A DNA stretch of 10,801 nt. Origin: RGIG250 sp964540025. Its GTDB lineage: Bacteria > Bacillota > Negativicutes > Selenomonadales > Selenomonadaceae. The stretch is taken from the NCBI GenBank assembly GCA_964540025.1, contig CAZIKQ010000051.1, positions 1 through 10,801 of the forward strand, given 5' to 3'. A model generated the notes under the pieces. It had not been told where the DNA came from and did not search any database. It saw only the letters and a program-made list of their open reading frames with translations. Position numbers and translations under genes: made by a program. Shown here one piece after another: positions 1 to 7,771 of the stretch. Every line of letters begins with the position of its first letter. Positions within the stretch are counted from its first letter, which is position 1.

Positions 1-104
1 TAAAGGAGACCTGCGACCGGGTTATCTGGCTGGAGCAGGGCAGAGTAAAGGCTATTGGGAACACGGAGGAGGTCTGCGAGGAGTATGAAGGCAGAGACCA
101 ATAA
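1..104 (+). CDS. Polysaccharide ABC exporter ATPase, C-terminal end (partial)
   Basis: Only the last 34 or so codons are inside the window. The open frame read from base 3 begins KETCDRVIWLEQGRV and ends at the TAA at 102-104. The pattern of a conserved Cys-Asp-Arg, then a hydrophobic strand, Gly-Arg, and a Gly-x-x-x-x-Val near the end is typical of the end of an ABC ATPase domain (the region after the H-loop), as in Wzt/TagH/KpsT-like exporters. These energise export of a lipid-linked polysaccharide across the inner membrane. This short end has no long carbohydrate-binding C-terminal extension of the Wzt type. The next gene begins one base after this stop, so the two are probably co-transcribed. 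The polysaccharide context of all downstream genes supports the call, but the Walker motifs lie outside the window. Confidence 0.7.
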   Translation, partial: KETCDRVIWLEQGRVKAIGNTEEVCEEYEGRDQ

Positions 105-105
105 A

Positions 106-753
106 ATGAAAATATTAGCACACAGGGGCTATTGGAACGACAAGATAAAAGACAATTCGCCCGAAGCCCTCCACTCGGCGCTGGAGCTGGGCTTCGGCTT
201 CGAGTCGGATCTGCGCGACCTTGGCGGCGAATTAGTCGTGTCTCATAATATCGCCGATGCTTCCGCGCCAAAAGCTGAGGAAGTTTTTAAGTCGTTAGCA
301 GAGTTTGGCGATAAATACTGCTTCGCTATCAACATAAAAGCCGACGGCCTGAAAAATCTATTGGCCGACAGCCTCGCGCGCTATAAAATAAAAAATTATT
401 TTGTTTTCGACATGTCGATCCCACAAATGATCGAATTTCGCGAAAAGGGCCTCGTCTATTTTACCCGTCAAAGCGAGGTTGAGCCCTCTCCCGTTCTGTA
501 CGACGATGCGGCCGGCGTTTGGCTGGACGGCTTTTGGCGCGATGAATGGATAACGAAAGATCTTATTGGCGCCCATATAACCAAGGGAAAAGCCGTTGCC
601 ATCGTATCGCCGGAGCTGCACGCCAGGCCGCATTTAGAATTTTGGCGGCGGCTCCGCTCGTTTAGACTGGATTTTAGCCGCATATATCTTTGCACCAACT
701 ATCCTTTGGAAGCGAAAGAATTTTTTAACGCGGGAAATGAGGAGGAAAAATAG
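106..753 (+). CDS. Glycerophosphodiester phosphodiesterase-like protein of a polysaccharide locus
   Basis: A 215-residue protein starting MKILAHRGYW. The HRG at residues 6-8, E33 and D35 (FESDLRD) and H47 (VVSHN) match the HR / ExD / H catalytic set of the GDPD TIM-barrel family, which hydrolyses glycerophosphodiesters by a metal-assisted mechanism. Two positions are unusual. The usual HD after strand 2 is HN, and the strand that normally carries a metal-binding Glu before Lys reads INIKADG, with Asn at that place. The protein has no signal peptide, so it should be cytoplasmic. ATG 106 is chosen because it starts right at the HRG strand and follows the upstream stop by one base; an in-frame ATG at 85 would overlap the ATPase gene. 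It leads a compact operon with a HAD phosphatase and nucleotidyltransferases. The inferred role is handling a phosphodiester-containing precursor or decoration of the glycan; the true substrate is unknown. Confidence 0.72.
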   Translation: MKILAHRGYWNDKIKDNSPEALHSALELGFGFESDLRDLGGELVVSHNIADASAPKAEEVFKSLAEFGDKYCFAINIKADGLKNLLADSLARYKIKNYFVFDMSIPQMIEFREKGLVYFTRQSEVEPSPVLYDDAAGVWLDGFWRDEWITKDLIGAHITKGKAVAIVSPELHARPHLEFWRRLRSFRLDFSRIYLCTNYPLEAKEFFNAGNEEEK

Positions 754-754
754 C

Positions 755-1384
755 ATGCCAAAGATAAAAGCCGTCGTGTTCGATATGGACGGCGTTCTCA
801 TCGAAGCCAAAGAATGGCACTACGAAGCCCTGAATAAAGCGCTAAGGCTCTTCGGCTACGAAATCAGCCGCTACGACCACTTGGTCACCTATGACGGATT
901 GCCTACGGCTAAAAAACTGGAGATGCTCAGCCTGGAAAAAGGTCTTCCCGTGGGGCTCCATAAGTTCATCAACCATATGAAGCAACGCTACACCGTAAAT
1001 ATGGTACACGTGAGTTGCTCGCCGCGCTTCTTTCACGAATACGCGCTTTCGCGTCTAAAAGCGGAAGGCTATCGTCTCGCCGTCGCCTCAAACTCCATAA
1101 GGGATACCGTGCGGCTGATGATGGAAAAAAGCTGTCTCATCTCCTACCTCGAATTTTTCCTGAGCAACCAGGACGTGACGAAGCCGAAGCCCGACCCCGA
1201 AATATACGCTACCGCCATCAAAAAGCTGGCCCTGACCCCCGAAGAAGTCCTGGTGCTGGAGGACAATCGCAACGGCATACAAGCCGCGACGGCGGCGGGC
1301 GCAAATGTAATGAAAATAGAAACCGTCTACGACGTAAATTACGACAACATCAAGGCACATATCAAATTGGCGGAAGCGAGGTAA
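755..1384 (+). CDS. HAD superfamily IA phosphatase / beta-phosphoglucomutase-like
   Basis: A 209-residue protein with every HAD core motif. Motif I is DMDGV with D10 as nucleophile and D12 as acid/base. Motif II is ASNS around S112-N113, motif III is KPKPDPEIY with K143, and motif IV is the acidic pair E169-D170 in VLEDNRNG. The helical cap lies between motifs I and II at about residues 15-85, which places it in subfamily IA with phosphoglycolate phosphatases and beta-phosphoglucomutases. These enzymes remove or move a phosphate on a sugar or polyol in the cytoplasm. ATG 755 has a strong GAGGAGG Shine-Dalgarno sequence at 739-745 and lies one base after the previous stop. Its position between a GDPD-like enzyme and nucleotidyltransferases suggests it prepares a phosphorylated intermediate before nucleotide activation. 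Mutase and phosphatase activity cannot be told apart here. Confidence 0.85.
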   Translation: MPKIKAVVFDMDGVLIEAKEWHYEALNKALRLFGYEISRYDHLVTYDGLPTAKKLEMLSLEKGLPVGLHKFINHMKQRYTVNMVHVSCSPRFFHEYALSRLKAEGYRLAVASNSIRDTVRLMMEKSCLISYLEFFLSNQDVTKPKPDPEIYATAIKKLALTPEEVLVLEDNRNGIQAATAAGANVMKIETVYDVNYDNIKAHIKLAEAR

Positions 1385-1392
1385 GCAAAGCG

Positions 1393-2151
1393 ATGAAAAC
1401 GAGCGACTTAAACGTCATTATTCCCATCGCCGGACCAAATAAAGAAACGGAAAAAGGCGGCTATATAAAAAGCCTCCAAGAAATAGAACGGAAAACTATC
1501 CTGCAATACGTATTTGAGTCCCTGCAATCGCTCCAGGCAATTAACTTCGCCGTGGTGATAAAGCGCAAGGACGTAAACGCCTACCATCTCGACAACGTAG
1601 TGAAGCTCCTTCGTCCCGACGCGAAAATAATCATATCAGAAGAAGAAACCATGGGAGCCGCCTGCACCTGTATGCTGGCGGTAGACAACTTGAAGATGGA
1701 TTCACCGCTGCTCATCGCCGGCGGCGATCAACTGCTGACTGTGGACGCCGCGCAAATAATCGCCGACTTTAACGGGCGGGACTTAGACGGTGGAACGGTG
1801 ATCTTCGACGACATCCACCCGCGCTGGTCCTTCGTAAAGCTGGATGAAGCGGGGTTCGTCGTCGAAGCCGCCGAAAAGCGCCCGATAAGCCGGAATGCCT
1901 CTGCGGGATTTTACTACTTCAAAAGAGCTGCCTGCTTTTTCGAGGCGGCGCAGCAAATGATCGATAAAGACGCGGCGGTCAACGGCAGCTTCTACGTCTG
2001 CCCTGTCTTTAACGAAATGATATTAAAGCAGATGAAGATTGGTGTCTACCGTATAAAAAAAGAACAATATTACAGCTTTAGCCACGACTCCGGCATGGAA
2101 GCGTATAAAGCCTATTTGAAAAGCCTAAAAGCGGAAGGCGGTGCGCTATGA
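1393..2151 (+). CDS. Nucleotidyltransferase-like protein with missing signature motif
   Basis: A 252-residue Rossmann-type protein that is clearly a paralogue of the product at 2486-3220. Shared landmarks are the N-terminal strand and turn (VIIPIAG), the ETMGAACT segment at about 85-92, LLIAGGDQ with the metal-binding-type D112, an IHPRWSFVKLDE block and FYVCPVFNEMI. The usual pyrophosphorylase signature GxGxR...PKP is absent. The equivalent stretch reads AGPNKETEKGGYIKSLQEI, without the arginine or the PKP, although K26 could stand in for the conserved lysine. It may be catalytically dead, regulatory, or use another substrate. Translation is chosen from ATG 1393, which follows the HAD stop by eight bases, because the longer upstream open frame only overlaps the HAD gene and shows no family resemblance. 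The stop overlaps the cupin start by four bases. Confidence 0.7.
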   Translation: MKTSDLNVIIPIAGPNKETEKGGYIKSLQEIERKTILQYVFESLQSLQAINFAVVIKRKDVNAYHLDNVVKLLRPDAKIIISEEETMGAACTCMLAVDNLKMDSPLLIAGGDQLLTVDAAQIIADFNGRDLDGGTVIFDDIHPRWSFVKLDEAGFVVEAAEKRPISRNASAGFYYFKRAACFFEAAQQMIDKDAAVNGSFYVCPVFNEMILKQMKIGVYRIKKEQYYSFSHDSGMEAYKAYLKSLKAEGGAL

Positions 2152-2471
2152 AAACGGCTAAGCTTGACGACATGATAAGAGGCTGGTTCATCGGCAGCTT
2201 TACACCGACGCTCTACGCTACGAGCGACGTAGAAGTCGCCGTAAAGCGCTACAGCGCGGGCGATAGCGAAGCAAAACACTATCATAAAATCGCAACGGAA
2301 TTTACTGTCGTCGTTTCCGGGCGCGTCCGCATGAACGGCGAGGAATTTTCCTCCGGCGATATAGTCGTCTTAGAGCCAAATGAACCCGCCGATTTCAAGG
2401 CGTTAGAAGATTCGGTAAACGTTGTTGTAAAAATTCCCGGCGCGAGCAACGACAAATATTTATGTCAATAA
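2148..2471 (+). CDS. Small cupin-fold protein
   Basis: A 107-residue single-domain protein with a recognisable first cupin motif: GDSEAKHYHKIATEF followed by VVVSGRVRMNG. It supplies the two His residues of HxH, a Glu and the closing Gly. The second motif begins normally (GDIVVLEPNEP) but has no histidine where the fourth metal ligand is expected (PADF), so metal binding may rest on three residues or be altered. It starts with ATGA overlapping the stop of the previous gene, which indicates translational coupling. Cupins of this size in polysaccharide loci include sugar isomerases and epimerases, as well as binding proteins with no known activity. This one is too short to be an RmlC-type epimerase, which is about 180 residues. 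The inferred role is an accessory to the adjacent nucleotidyltransferases; the reaction is unknown. Confidence 0.75.
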   Translation: MKTAKLDDMIRGWFIGSFTPTLYATSDVEVAVKRYSAGDSEAKHYHKIATEFTVVVSGRVRMNGEEFSSGDIVVLEPNEPADFKALEDSVNVVVKIPGASNDKYLCQ

Positions 2472-2485
2472 AGGAGATAGATTAA

Positions 2486-3220
2486 ATGCTCAATATCGTA
2501 ATCCCCATGGCGGGAGCCGGTTCGAGATTTGCAAAAGCGGGTTACAAAGTCCCGAAACCCTTTATCGACGTTTTGGGAAAGCCCATGATTTGCCATGTGC
2601 TGGAAAACTTAAATATGCCAAACGCCAGATTCATACTGCTGGCAAGAAAAGAGCATTATAACAATGAGCAGAAAACAGTAAATTGGATAAAAACACATTA
2701 TAAGTCTGAATTTGTCCTGATCGATAAGCTAACCGAGGGCGCAGCCTGCACGGTTTTGCACGCCCACCGGCTAATCGACAACGACTCCCCCTTATTGATC
2801 GCAAATTCAGACCAAATCGTGGATATGAATATCGGCGATTTCATCAGCGACAACGACAATCGCAAGCTTGACGGCTCGGTTCTCTGTTTTGAAGACAACG
2901 ATCCGAAATGGTCCTATGCAAAGCTGGATGAAAACGGCTTGATCACGATGATAAAGGAAAAAGAAGCCATATCAGAACATGCGACCGTCGGGATTTATTA
3001 CTTCAATAGAGGCCGGGACTTTGTGGAAAACGCCATCGACATGCTGGTGAGAAACGAGCGGGTAAATAACGAATTCTATGTGGCCCCGGTGTATAACTAC
3101 GCCATTGAAAAGGGTAAAAAGTTTGGTATTTATTCAATTAACAAAAACCAAATGCACGGTACGGGAACGCCTGATGATTTGGATAAGTATATTGAAATTA
3201 AGCGGGGAGTACCAGTGTAA
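2486..3220 (+). CDS. Sugar/alditol-phosphate nucleotidyltransferase
   Basis: A 244-residue protein with an intact nucleotidyltransferase signature, IPMAGAGSRF then KVPKPF (R14, K24, P25), and a metal-site Asp in LLIANSDQI (D109). The fold class transfers a nucleoside monophosphate from an NTP to a sugar- or alditol-phosphate, giving the activated donor used by a later transferase. TEGAACTVL at about 83-91 and NDPKWSYAKLDE at about 139-150 are shared with the paralogue at 1393-2151. An AAGGAG Shine-Dalgarno at 2471-2476 sits nine bases before ATG 2486. The gene closes the balanced-composition part of the operon, and its last hundred bases already drift toward the AT-rich style of the following genes. 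The donor nucleotide and sugar cannot be read from the sequence. Confidence 0.82.
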   Translation: MLNIVIPMAGAGSRFAKAGYKVPKPFIDVLGKPMICHVLENLNMPNARFILLARKEHYNNEQKTVNWIKTHYKSEFVLIDKLTEGAACTVLHAHRLIDNDSPLLIANSDQIVDMNIGDFISDNDNRKLDGSVLCFEDNDPKWSYAKLDENGLITMIKEKEAISEHATVGIYYFNRGRDFVENAIDMLVRNERVNNEFYVAPVYNYAIEKGKKFGIYSINKNQMHGTGTPDDLDKYIEIKRGVPV

Positions 3221-3221
3221 T

Positions 3222-4286
3222 ATGCAAACCAACCGGATCTATAGCTATGATGTCATAAAATTCGCTGCAATAGTTGCTATTGCACTGATGCATTTTAACT
3301 GGCAAAGTGTTCCACAGGCATATATTGGTGTAGAGTTCTGTTTTATAATTACCGGTTTTTTTCTTTCAAAAAATTACGCTACATACAACGAAAATGACTT
3401 ATTAAATACGGTACTTGATCGCATTAAGGGCTTTTATCCGTATTATGTAATTGTGATGTTACTTACATTTTTACTTATTTATAAAGACTTTCATATAGAT
3501 AAAATCATTTCAGCACTTTTATTTTTTCCTCACATTGGTTTAGCACCTAAAATAGGCCTCGGTCCTCTGTGGTTTCTTGGTGCGTATACTTACGTGTTTG
3601 CTTTTTATATGTGTTTATTTCGCCTTATTGATGATAGGGCAAAAGTTAAATATGTAGTAGGTTTGCTTGTGGTATGTAGTTTGATGTTAATGATGAAGAT
3701 AAGCCCTGCTATGAATATAAACTATTCTCTTGAAAGAGAGCAGTTTATCGGGTTTATTCCATTTGGCGTTGCAAGAGGCATAGCTGGGATTGGTCTTGGA
3801 TTTTTACTTGGTGAATTAACTGATAACTATAATAAAAATCCATTTTCTAAATTATCAGCTGTAGTTGAGATCTTCTCATTGAGCTGTCTTATTTATATTA
3901 TCCTACATAGAGTAAGCCCTCGTTTTGATGTTATTGCTTACGTATTGATTAGTATTTTAGTCGTTTCTCTTTACTACAAAAGTTCGTTTGTATCAAGAAA
4001 CCTGGAAAATGTTGGGGCGAAATTTATAAATTTGTTTTCATTATCAATGCAAGTTTATATTTTCCACGGTCTTATTATAAAATGTTTTGGAAATTATCTA
4101 AAAGCTCATTTCAAAGACCATGACTTGTATATAATCATTTATCTTGCGTCAGTGCTTTTGTTTTGTTTTGCAATGAGGTATTTATATACAAAATCACTTC
4201 CATTGTGGAAAAGTGCAGTTCCTGGCAGCGAAAATTGGGGGGGTAAAAGTCCTGATTATTGTGTTTTTATAAAGTGCAATTATTAA
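3222..4286 (+). CDS. Acyltransferase 3 family membrane protein
   Basis: A 354-residue, strongly hydrophobic protein. The N-terminus (YSYDVIKFAAIVAIALMHFN) matches the first transmembrane helix and the RxxDxxRxxAxxxVxxxH region of the acyltransferase-3 (OafA/WecH-like) family, with H22 as the family's functional histidine. It is followed by VEFCFIITGFFLSKNY, a PLWFLGAYTY segment and about nine further membrane helices. Such proteins O-acetylate or otherwise acylate polysaccharide sugars in the inner membrane. ATG 3222 lies one base after the previous stop with a GGGGAG ribosome site at 3204-3209. The open frame extends upstream to 3078, but that part lies inside the previous gene. The composition becomes markedly AT-rich from here, a sign of transfer. 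The final 20 or so residues after the last helix follow a seven-G run (4237-4243) and do not resemble the family's usual end. Confidence 0.85.
   Translation: MQTNRIYSYDVIKFAAIVAIALMHFNWQSVPQAYIGVEFCFIITGFFLSKNYATYNENDLLNTVLDRIKGFYPYYVIVMLLTFLLIYKDFHIDKIISALLFFPHIGLAPKIGLGPLWFLGAYTYVFAFYMCLFRLIDDRAKVKYVVGLLVVCSLMLMMKISPAMNINYSLEREQFIGFIPFGVARGIAGIGLGFLLGELTDNYNKNPFSKLSAVVEIFSLSCLIYIILHRVSPRFDVIAYVLISILVVSLYYKSSFVSRNLENVGAKFINLFSLSMQVYIFHGLIIKCFGNYLKAHFKDHDLYIIIYLASVLLFCFAMRYLYTKSLPLWKSAVPGSENWGGKSPDYCVFIKCNY
4237..4243 (+). repeat. G7 homopolymer tract near the acyltransferase 3' end
   Basis: Seven consecutive G lie within codons 339-341 of the acyltransferase in otherwise AT-rich DNA. Losing one G would change the end to GVKVLIIVFL and a stop; gaining one would stop translation at once. 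The tract is short for a phase-variable switch, so this is only a possibility. Confidence 0.4.
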
Positions 4287-4307
4287 AAGGATAGGATAAA
4301 TAATTAA

Positions 4308-6773
4308 ATGAAAACGACAAAGTTTGAAGATATAAGGAGCAATATTGTGCATAAAAGAATTCTTTTGTCTTTAGATAGAGATCAGTTTAAATTTTTTGAC
4401 TATACCGCTGATTACGCCAAAAACTTGGAGAGTTTAGGCGGTAATAGCGGCAATAATGTTTTTCAGTATTGTTTGCAAAAAATACTAACAAATGACAATA
4501 ATGAAGTTACGATTGATACCGAATTTTTACATAGAAGTATAGACTTTAATAAACAAAAAGCGGATTATATTAATAATAACTTTGATTGCGTAGTTTTTTC
4601 GCCCGCAAATATCATTGCAAACTATGCCAAAACACAAAAATTACCAATGTTTATTAAAAGAATGAGTATGTTAAAAATTCCTATTTATGCTATTGGCCTT
4701 GGGGCACAATCTGATAGACAATATTCTATGGATTTTTTATTAGATATTAAAGATTTGGCTTTTGAGTATATAAAAACTATTCTTAATTCTGGCGGAAGGA
4801 TTGGTTTAAGGGGATATTTCACCGCGGAAGTGGTAAAAAAATTAGGTTTTACGGATAGCGATTTTTCCGTTATAGGATGTCCTTCTTTATTCATGAACGG
4901 TAGTAATTTAAAAGTTGTAAAACCCACTTTAAATGAATATGATTTGCATATTGCAATTAACGGTTTTAGAGCGTGGAATAATCCTCTATGCGCTAAGTAC
5001 TTAGTCAATAACAAAAACAGTTTTTTTGTTTGTCAAGATGAATTTTATAAATTATTATATAATACTTTAGGTTACGGACATAGAGAATATCAATATCTTG
5101 CGGATTCAGATAATAAGTGGTTAAATTGTTACAATAATGATTCAATAAAACTTTATGGCGATTTTCAGTCATGGTATAACGATTTAAAAAATAAAAATAT
5201 CAATTTCTCATTTGGATGCCGTGTCCACGGAAATATTGTTCCAATTTTAGCGGGAATTCCAGCCTATATAGATGTTTTTGACTCTAGAGTAAGGGAACTA
5301 GCTGAGTTTTTTGATATTCCGTGCGGATATTTAGATGAAGGTTTTAATGATCCTTATGGGTTGTATCAGAAAGCTGATTATACAAATTTTAACAAGAATT
5401 TTGCACAAAAATTTGACAATTTTAGAAACTTCATGGACGATTGTGGTTTAAACATAGCTGGAACATTATCGAAAATCCCTGCTGATTATATATTACCTAA
5501 AGTTAATAACCAGAAATACATTTGCACCTTAGCTTCTAAACTTAGTAAGGCTAAAAAAATCGCTTTCGTAGCGCATGAGTTTGGTTTATATAGCGGTCAT
5601 GGCGGGATCGCTTCTTACCTATATAATATTTGCAGTTGGTTATTAAAATTGCCAAATATAGAAATTTTTGTTTATGCTTCTTATTACGGTAATAATACCG
5701 ACCTTCTGCAAAATACCAGATTTAATATAATTAAGTTAAACGGTAATCTTGAAGAACAAAGAGATTTTGTGTTTAGAAGATTAATAGAGGTACAACCAGA
5801 TTATATTGAATTTGCCGAGTTTAATGCTCTTGGATTAAAAACTGTTATAGAGAAAAAGCTAAATAATATCGACGAATTACAGCATTCTACTATTGTGACA
5901 AATAATCATACTGCCACAAAAGAATGTTGGGAGTGGTCAAATCTCAAAAATTTTGCGTTGGCTCCTTATTATTTGCAAAATGTTTCTAACGAGGAAGCTA
6001 TACAAATGCACTTATCTGATTATTGTATAGCTCCGTCAAGTTTTTTAGCTGATTATGTTAAAAAAAATTATCATTTAGAAAACCAGGTTTTGGTTTTTGC
6101 GAATCCATATATAACTGCTTTAAAAACTAAAGATAGAATCAGGAGAGAAATGGAAGAAGTATTCGATTTAAACGAATTTAATAACTCGTTTAATATAGTG
6201 TTAATTTCAAGATTTGAGGGAAGAAAACAGCAAAAAAAGCTTATTATGGCAATCAAAAAGCTAATTGATGAGGAATTAAATATTAACCTTATAATGGCGG
6301 GTAATTCGACAACCATGAGTAATGGGATTGATTATAGAGAATATCTGATGCAGTTTGCGGGCGATACTAAAAATATATATTTCTTTGATTTTGCCAACCT
6401 TGAAACACAAGAAAAATTTGTTGCAATTGCCGACCTGACAGTTATGCCGTCTACCTTTGAAAATCAGCCTGTGGCTATGATAGAGACTGTTTTAAGAGAA
6501 ATTCCTGTAATGGGTTCTATATATAGCGGCATAACGGATTATACGAAAGACGAACGACTTCTTTTCAATCCTTTCAAAGAGAATGATCTCACTGACAAAA
6601 TACGAGATTTTTATCATCTCTCTAAAAATGAAAGGATAAGTATTCAAAAAGCGCAGAAAAAGCGTTTAGAGGAATTTATTGACCCTGAAAAATCTATATT
6701 AGACAGGATAAATCTAAAACCAATAAATAAACGATACAATTATGAGGAAAATATGAGGACTTTAATAAAATGA
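4308..6773 (+). CDS. Polysaccharide pyruvyl transferase-GT4 glycosyltransferase two-domain protein
   Basis: An 821-residue cytoplasmic protein with two domains. Residues about 15-400 resemble the polysaccharide pyruvyl transferase family (PF04230): SGNNVFQYCLQKIL near the N-terminus, GRIGLRG and IGCPSLFMN in the middle, and FGCRVHGNIVPILAGIPA with H307. That family either adds ketal pyruvate to a sugar or acts as a transferase of unclear donor. Residues about 415-800 are a GT-B glycosyltransferase like GT4: AFVAHEFGLYSGHGGIASYL binds the acceptor side, LISRFEGRKQQKKL opens the nucleotide-binding half, and TFENQPVAMIET gives the EX7E motif (E718, E726). It probably adds a sugar and modifies the glycan in one polypeptide. 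ATG 4308 has a weak AGGATAGG site; an in-frame GTG at 4347 has a better one. The stop overlaps the next start by four bases. It is AT-rich, like its neighbours on both sides. Confidence 0.8.
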   Translation: MKTTKFEDIRSNIVHKRILLSLDRDQFKFFDYTADYAKNLESLGGNSGNNVFQYCLQKILTNDNNEVTIDTEFLHRSIDFNKQKADYINNNFDCVVFSPANIIANYAKTQKLPMFIKRMSMLKIPIYAIGLGAQSDRQYSMDFLLDIKDLAFEYIKTILNSGGRIGLRGYFTAEVVKKLGFTDSDFSVIGCPSLFMNGSNLKVVKPTLNEYDLHIAINGFRAWNNPLCAKYLVNNKNSFFVCQDEFYKLLYNTLGYGHREYQYLADSDNKWLNCYNNDSIKLYGDFQSWYNDLKNKNINFSFGCRVHGNIVPILAGIPAYIDVFDSRVRELAEFFDIPCGYLDEGFNDPYGLYQKADYTNFNKNFAQKFDNFRNFMDDCGLNIAGTLSKIPADYILPKVNNQKYICTLASKLSKAKKIAFVAHEFGLYSGHGGIASYLYNICSWLLKLPNIEIFVYASYYGNNTDLLQNTRFNIIKLNGNLEEQRDFVFRRLIEVQPDYIEFAEFNALGLKTVIEKKLNNIDELQHSTIVTNNHTATKECWEWSNLKNFALAPYYLQNVSNEEAIQMHLSDYCIAPSSFLADYVKKNYHLENQVLVFANPYITALKTKDRIRREMEEVFDLNEFNNSFNIVLISRFEGRKQQKKLIMAIKKLIDEELNINLIMAGNSTTMSNGIDYREYLMQFAGDTKNIYFFDFANLETQEKFVAIADLTVMPSTFENQPVAMIETVLREIPVMGSIYSGITDYTKDERLLFNPFKENDLTDKIRDFYHLSKNERISIQKAQKKRLEEFIDPEKSILDRINLKPINKRYNYEENMRTLIK
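4334..4349 (+). promoter_or_regulatory. Alternative ribosome site and GTG start
   Basis: AAGGAG at 4334-4339 is followed after seven bases by an in-frame GTG at 4347. This is a better Shine-Dalgarno and spacing than the one before ATG 4308, so the true N-terminus may be MHKRILLSL, which sits closer to the first beta strand of the pyruvyl-transferase domain. Confidence 0.4.
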
Positions 6774-7771
6774 AATATGCGCTGCTGATACATGGTCCAT
6801 TTTCAACAGAATGGCTATCTCAAATAAAGCTTCAAATAGAAAATTTCAAAAAAGGTTTTAATCAAATTATTATTGTTTCATACCAAAACGATTATGAAAA
6901 ATATCTAACTTTATTAGAATCTCTAAATTTAAATAATATTGATATTGCTACTATTAAAGACACCATAAATCCCGGTTTTTTTAATATCAACAGGCAAATT
7001 TTGAGCGTAAATAAAGGTCTACAATTAATAGATGACGATAGCTATGTTTTTAAATTGAGAAACGATCAAAGCGTAGATTTTAACAAAGTTATTAGCTATG
7101 AAAACGATGAAAAAATAATTACCACGAACTGTTATTCCAGACGCGATAGATTGTATCATCCGTCGGATATGTTTTTATTTGGACGTCTACAATTTTTAAA
7201 AGAAATGTATTCTTTAGAGGCAATTACGGAAACTCATTTAATGACGGAATATAAAAATAAAAGAATGTATAAAGAAAATCCTAAATTAGATGCGGTACCA
7301 TTTTCACCTGAAAGCATCCTTTGCAGACATTATTTAAAATTAAAAAATTGGGATTTTAAGGAAACAAAAGAAGATAGTTTTCAAGCCTTAAGGAAATATT
7401 ATTTAATACTTAATTCTTGGAACATAGATTTTAGGTGGAGCAAAAAAAGACCGAGTTTTGTTCCAGAAGGCTCTATAATATTACCTCATGATTGTACTAT
7501 ATCGCCATTTGAAGGCGTACCTCCAGAAAAAGCTACTTGTTATACTGAAGCGGATTTTAATAAGAACTGCCCGTCAATAAAGGATATATATTACATAATT
7601 CTATCTAAATTAGTATGGCGATTAGCTATGCTAATAAATTTTATTTCTGATATTAGAAATAAAATAAGGCGAAAGAGAGAACTCGGATATAAATCGTTTG
7701 GTATCGTAAAATTATGTTTCAAAAAATTATGGTCTGATTACAAATTAAAAACAAATCTAAAAACATTATGA
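6770..7771 (+). CDS. WavE-like polysaccharide biosynthesis protein (first copy)
   Basis: A 333-residue protein beginning MKYALLIHGPFSTEWLSQ. It resembles the WavE family (PF07507), named after a Vibrio cholerae LPS core gene and thought to be a glycosyltransferase-like family of unproven reaction. The family pattern is visible: an N-terminal hydrophobic strand, a strand-and-turn (IIIVSYQND), NPGFFNINRQILSVNKGL then VFKLRNDQSVD, in which the Arg/Asp of K-(L/M)-R-(N/T)-D is likely functional, and YHPSDMFLFGR followed by FSPESILCRHYLK. The C-terminal 60 residues contain a hydrophobic helix (SKLVWRLAMLINFIS) and a basic stretch, suggesting attachment to the inner membrane. The start overlaps the previous stop (ATGA), and the end overlaps the next gene the same way. 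The DNA is AT-rich, unlike the next copy. Confidence 0.75.
   Translation: MKYALLIHGPFSTEWLSQIKLQIENFKKGFNQIIIVSYQNDYEKYLTLLESLNLNNIDIATIKDTINPGFFNINRQILSVNKGLQLIDDDSYVFKLRNDQSVDFNKVISYENDEKIITTNCYSRRDRLYHPSDMFLFGRLQFLKEMYSLEAITETHLMTEYKNKRMYKENPKLDAVPFSPESILCRHYLKLKNWDFKETKEDSFQALRKYYLILNSWNIDFRWSKKRPSFVPEGSIILPHDCTISPFEGVPPEKATCYTEADFNKNCPSIKDIYYIILSKLVWRLAMLINFISDIRNKIRRKRELGYKSFGIVKLCFKKLWSDYKLKTNLKTL

Noticed and set aside
1015..1392. Upstream extension of the 1393-2151 reading frame by 126 codons
   Set aside because: It overlaps the well-supported HAD gene in another frame, is Arg/Gly-rich without family resemblance, and the homologous strand begins right after ATG 1393.
3078..3221. Upstream extension of the acyltransferase frame
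   Set aside because: It lies inside the nucleotidyltransferase gene and encodes nothing like the family N-terminus, which starts at ATG 3222.
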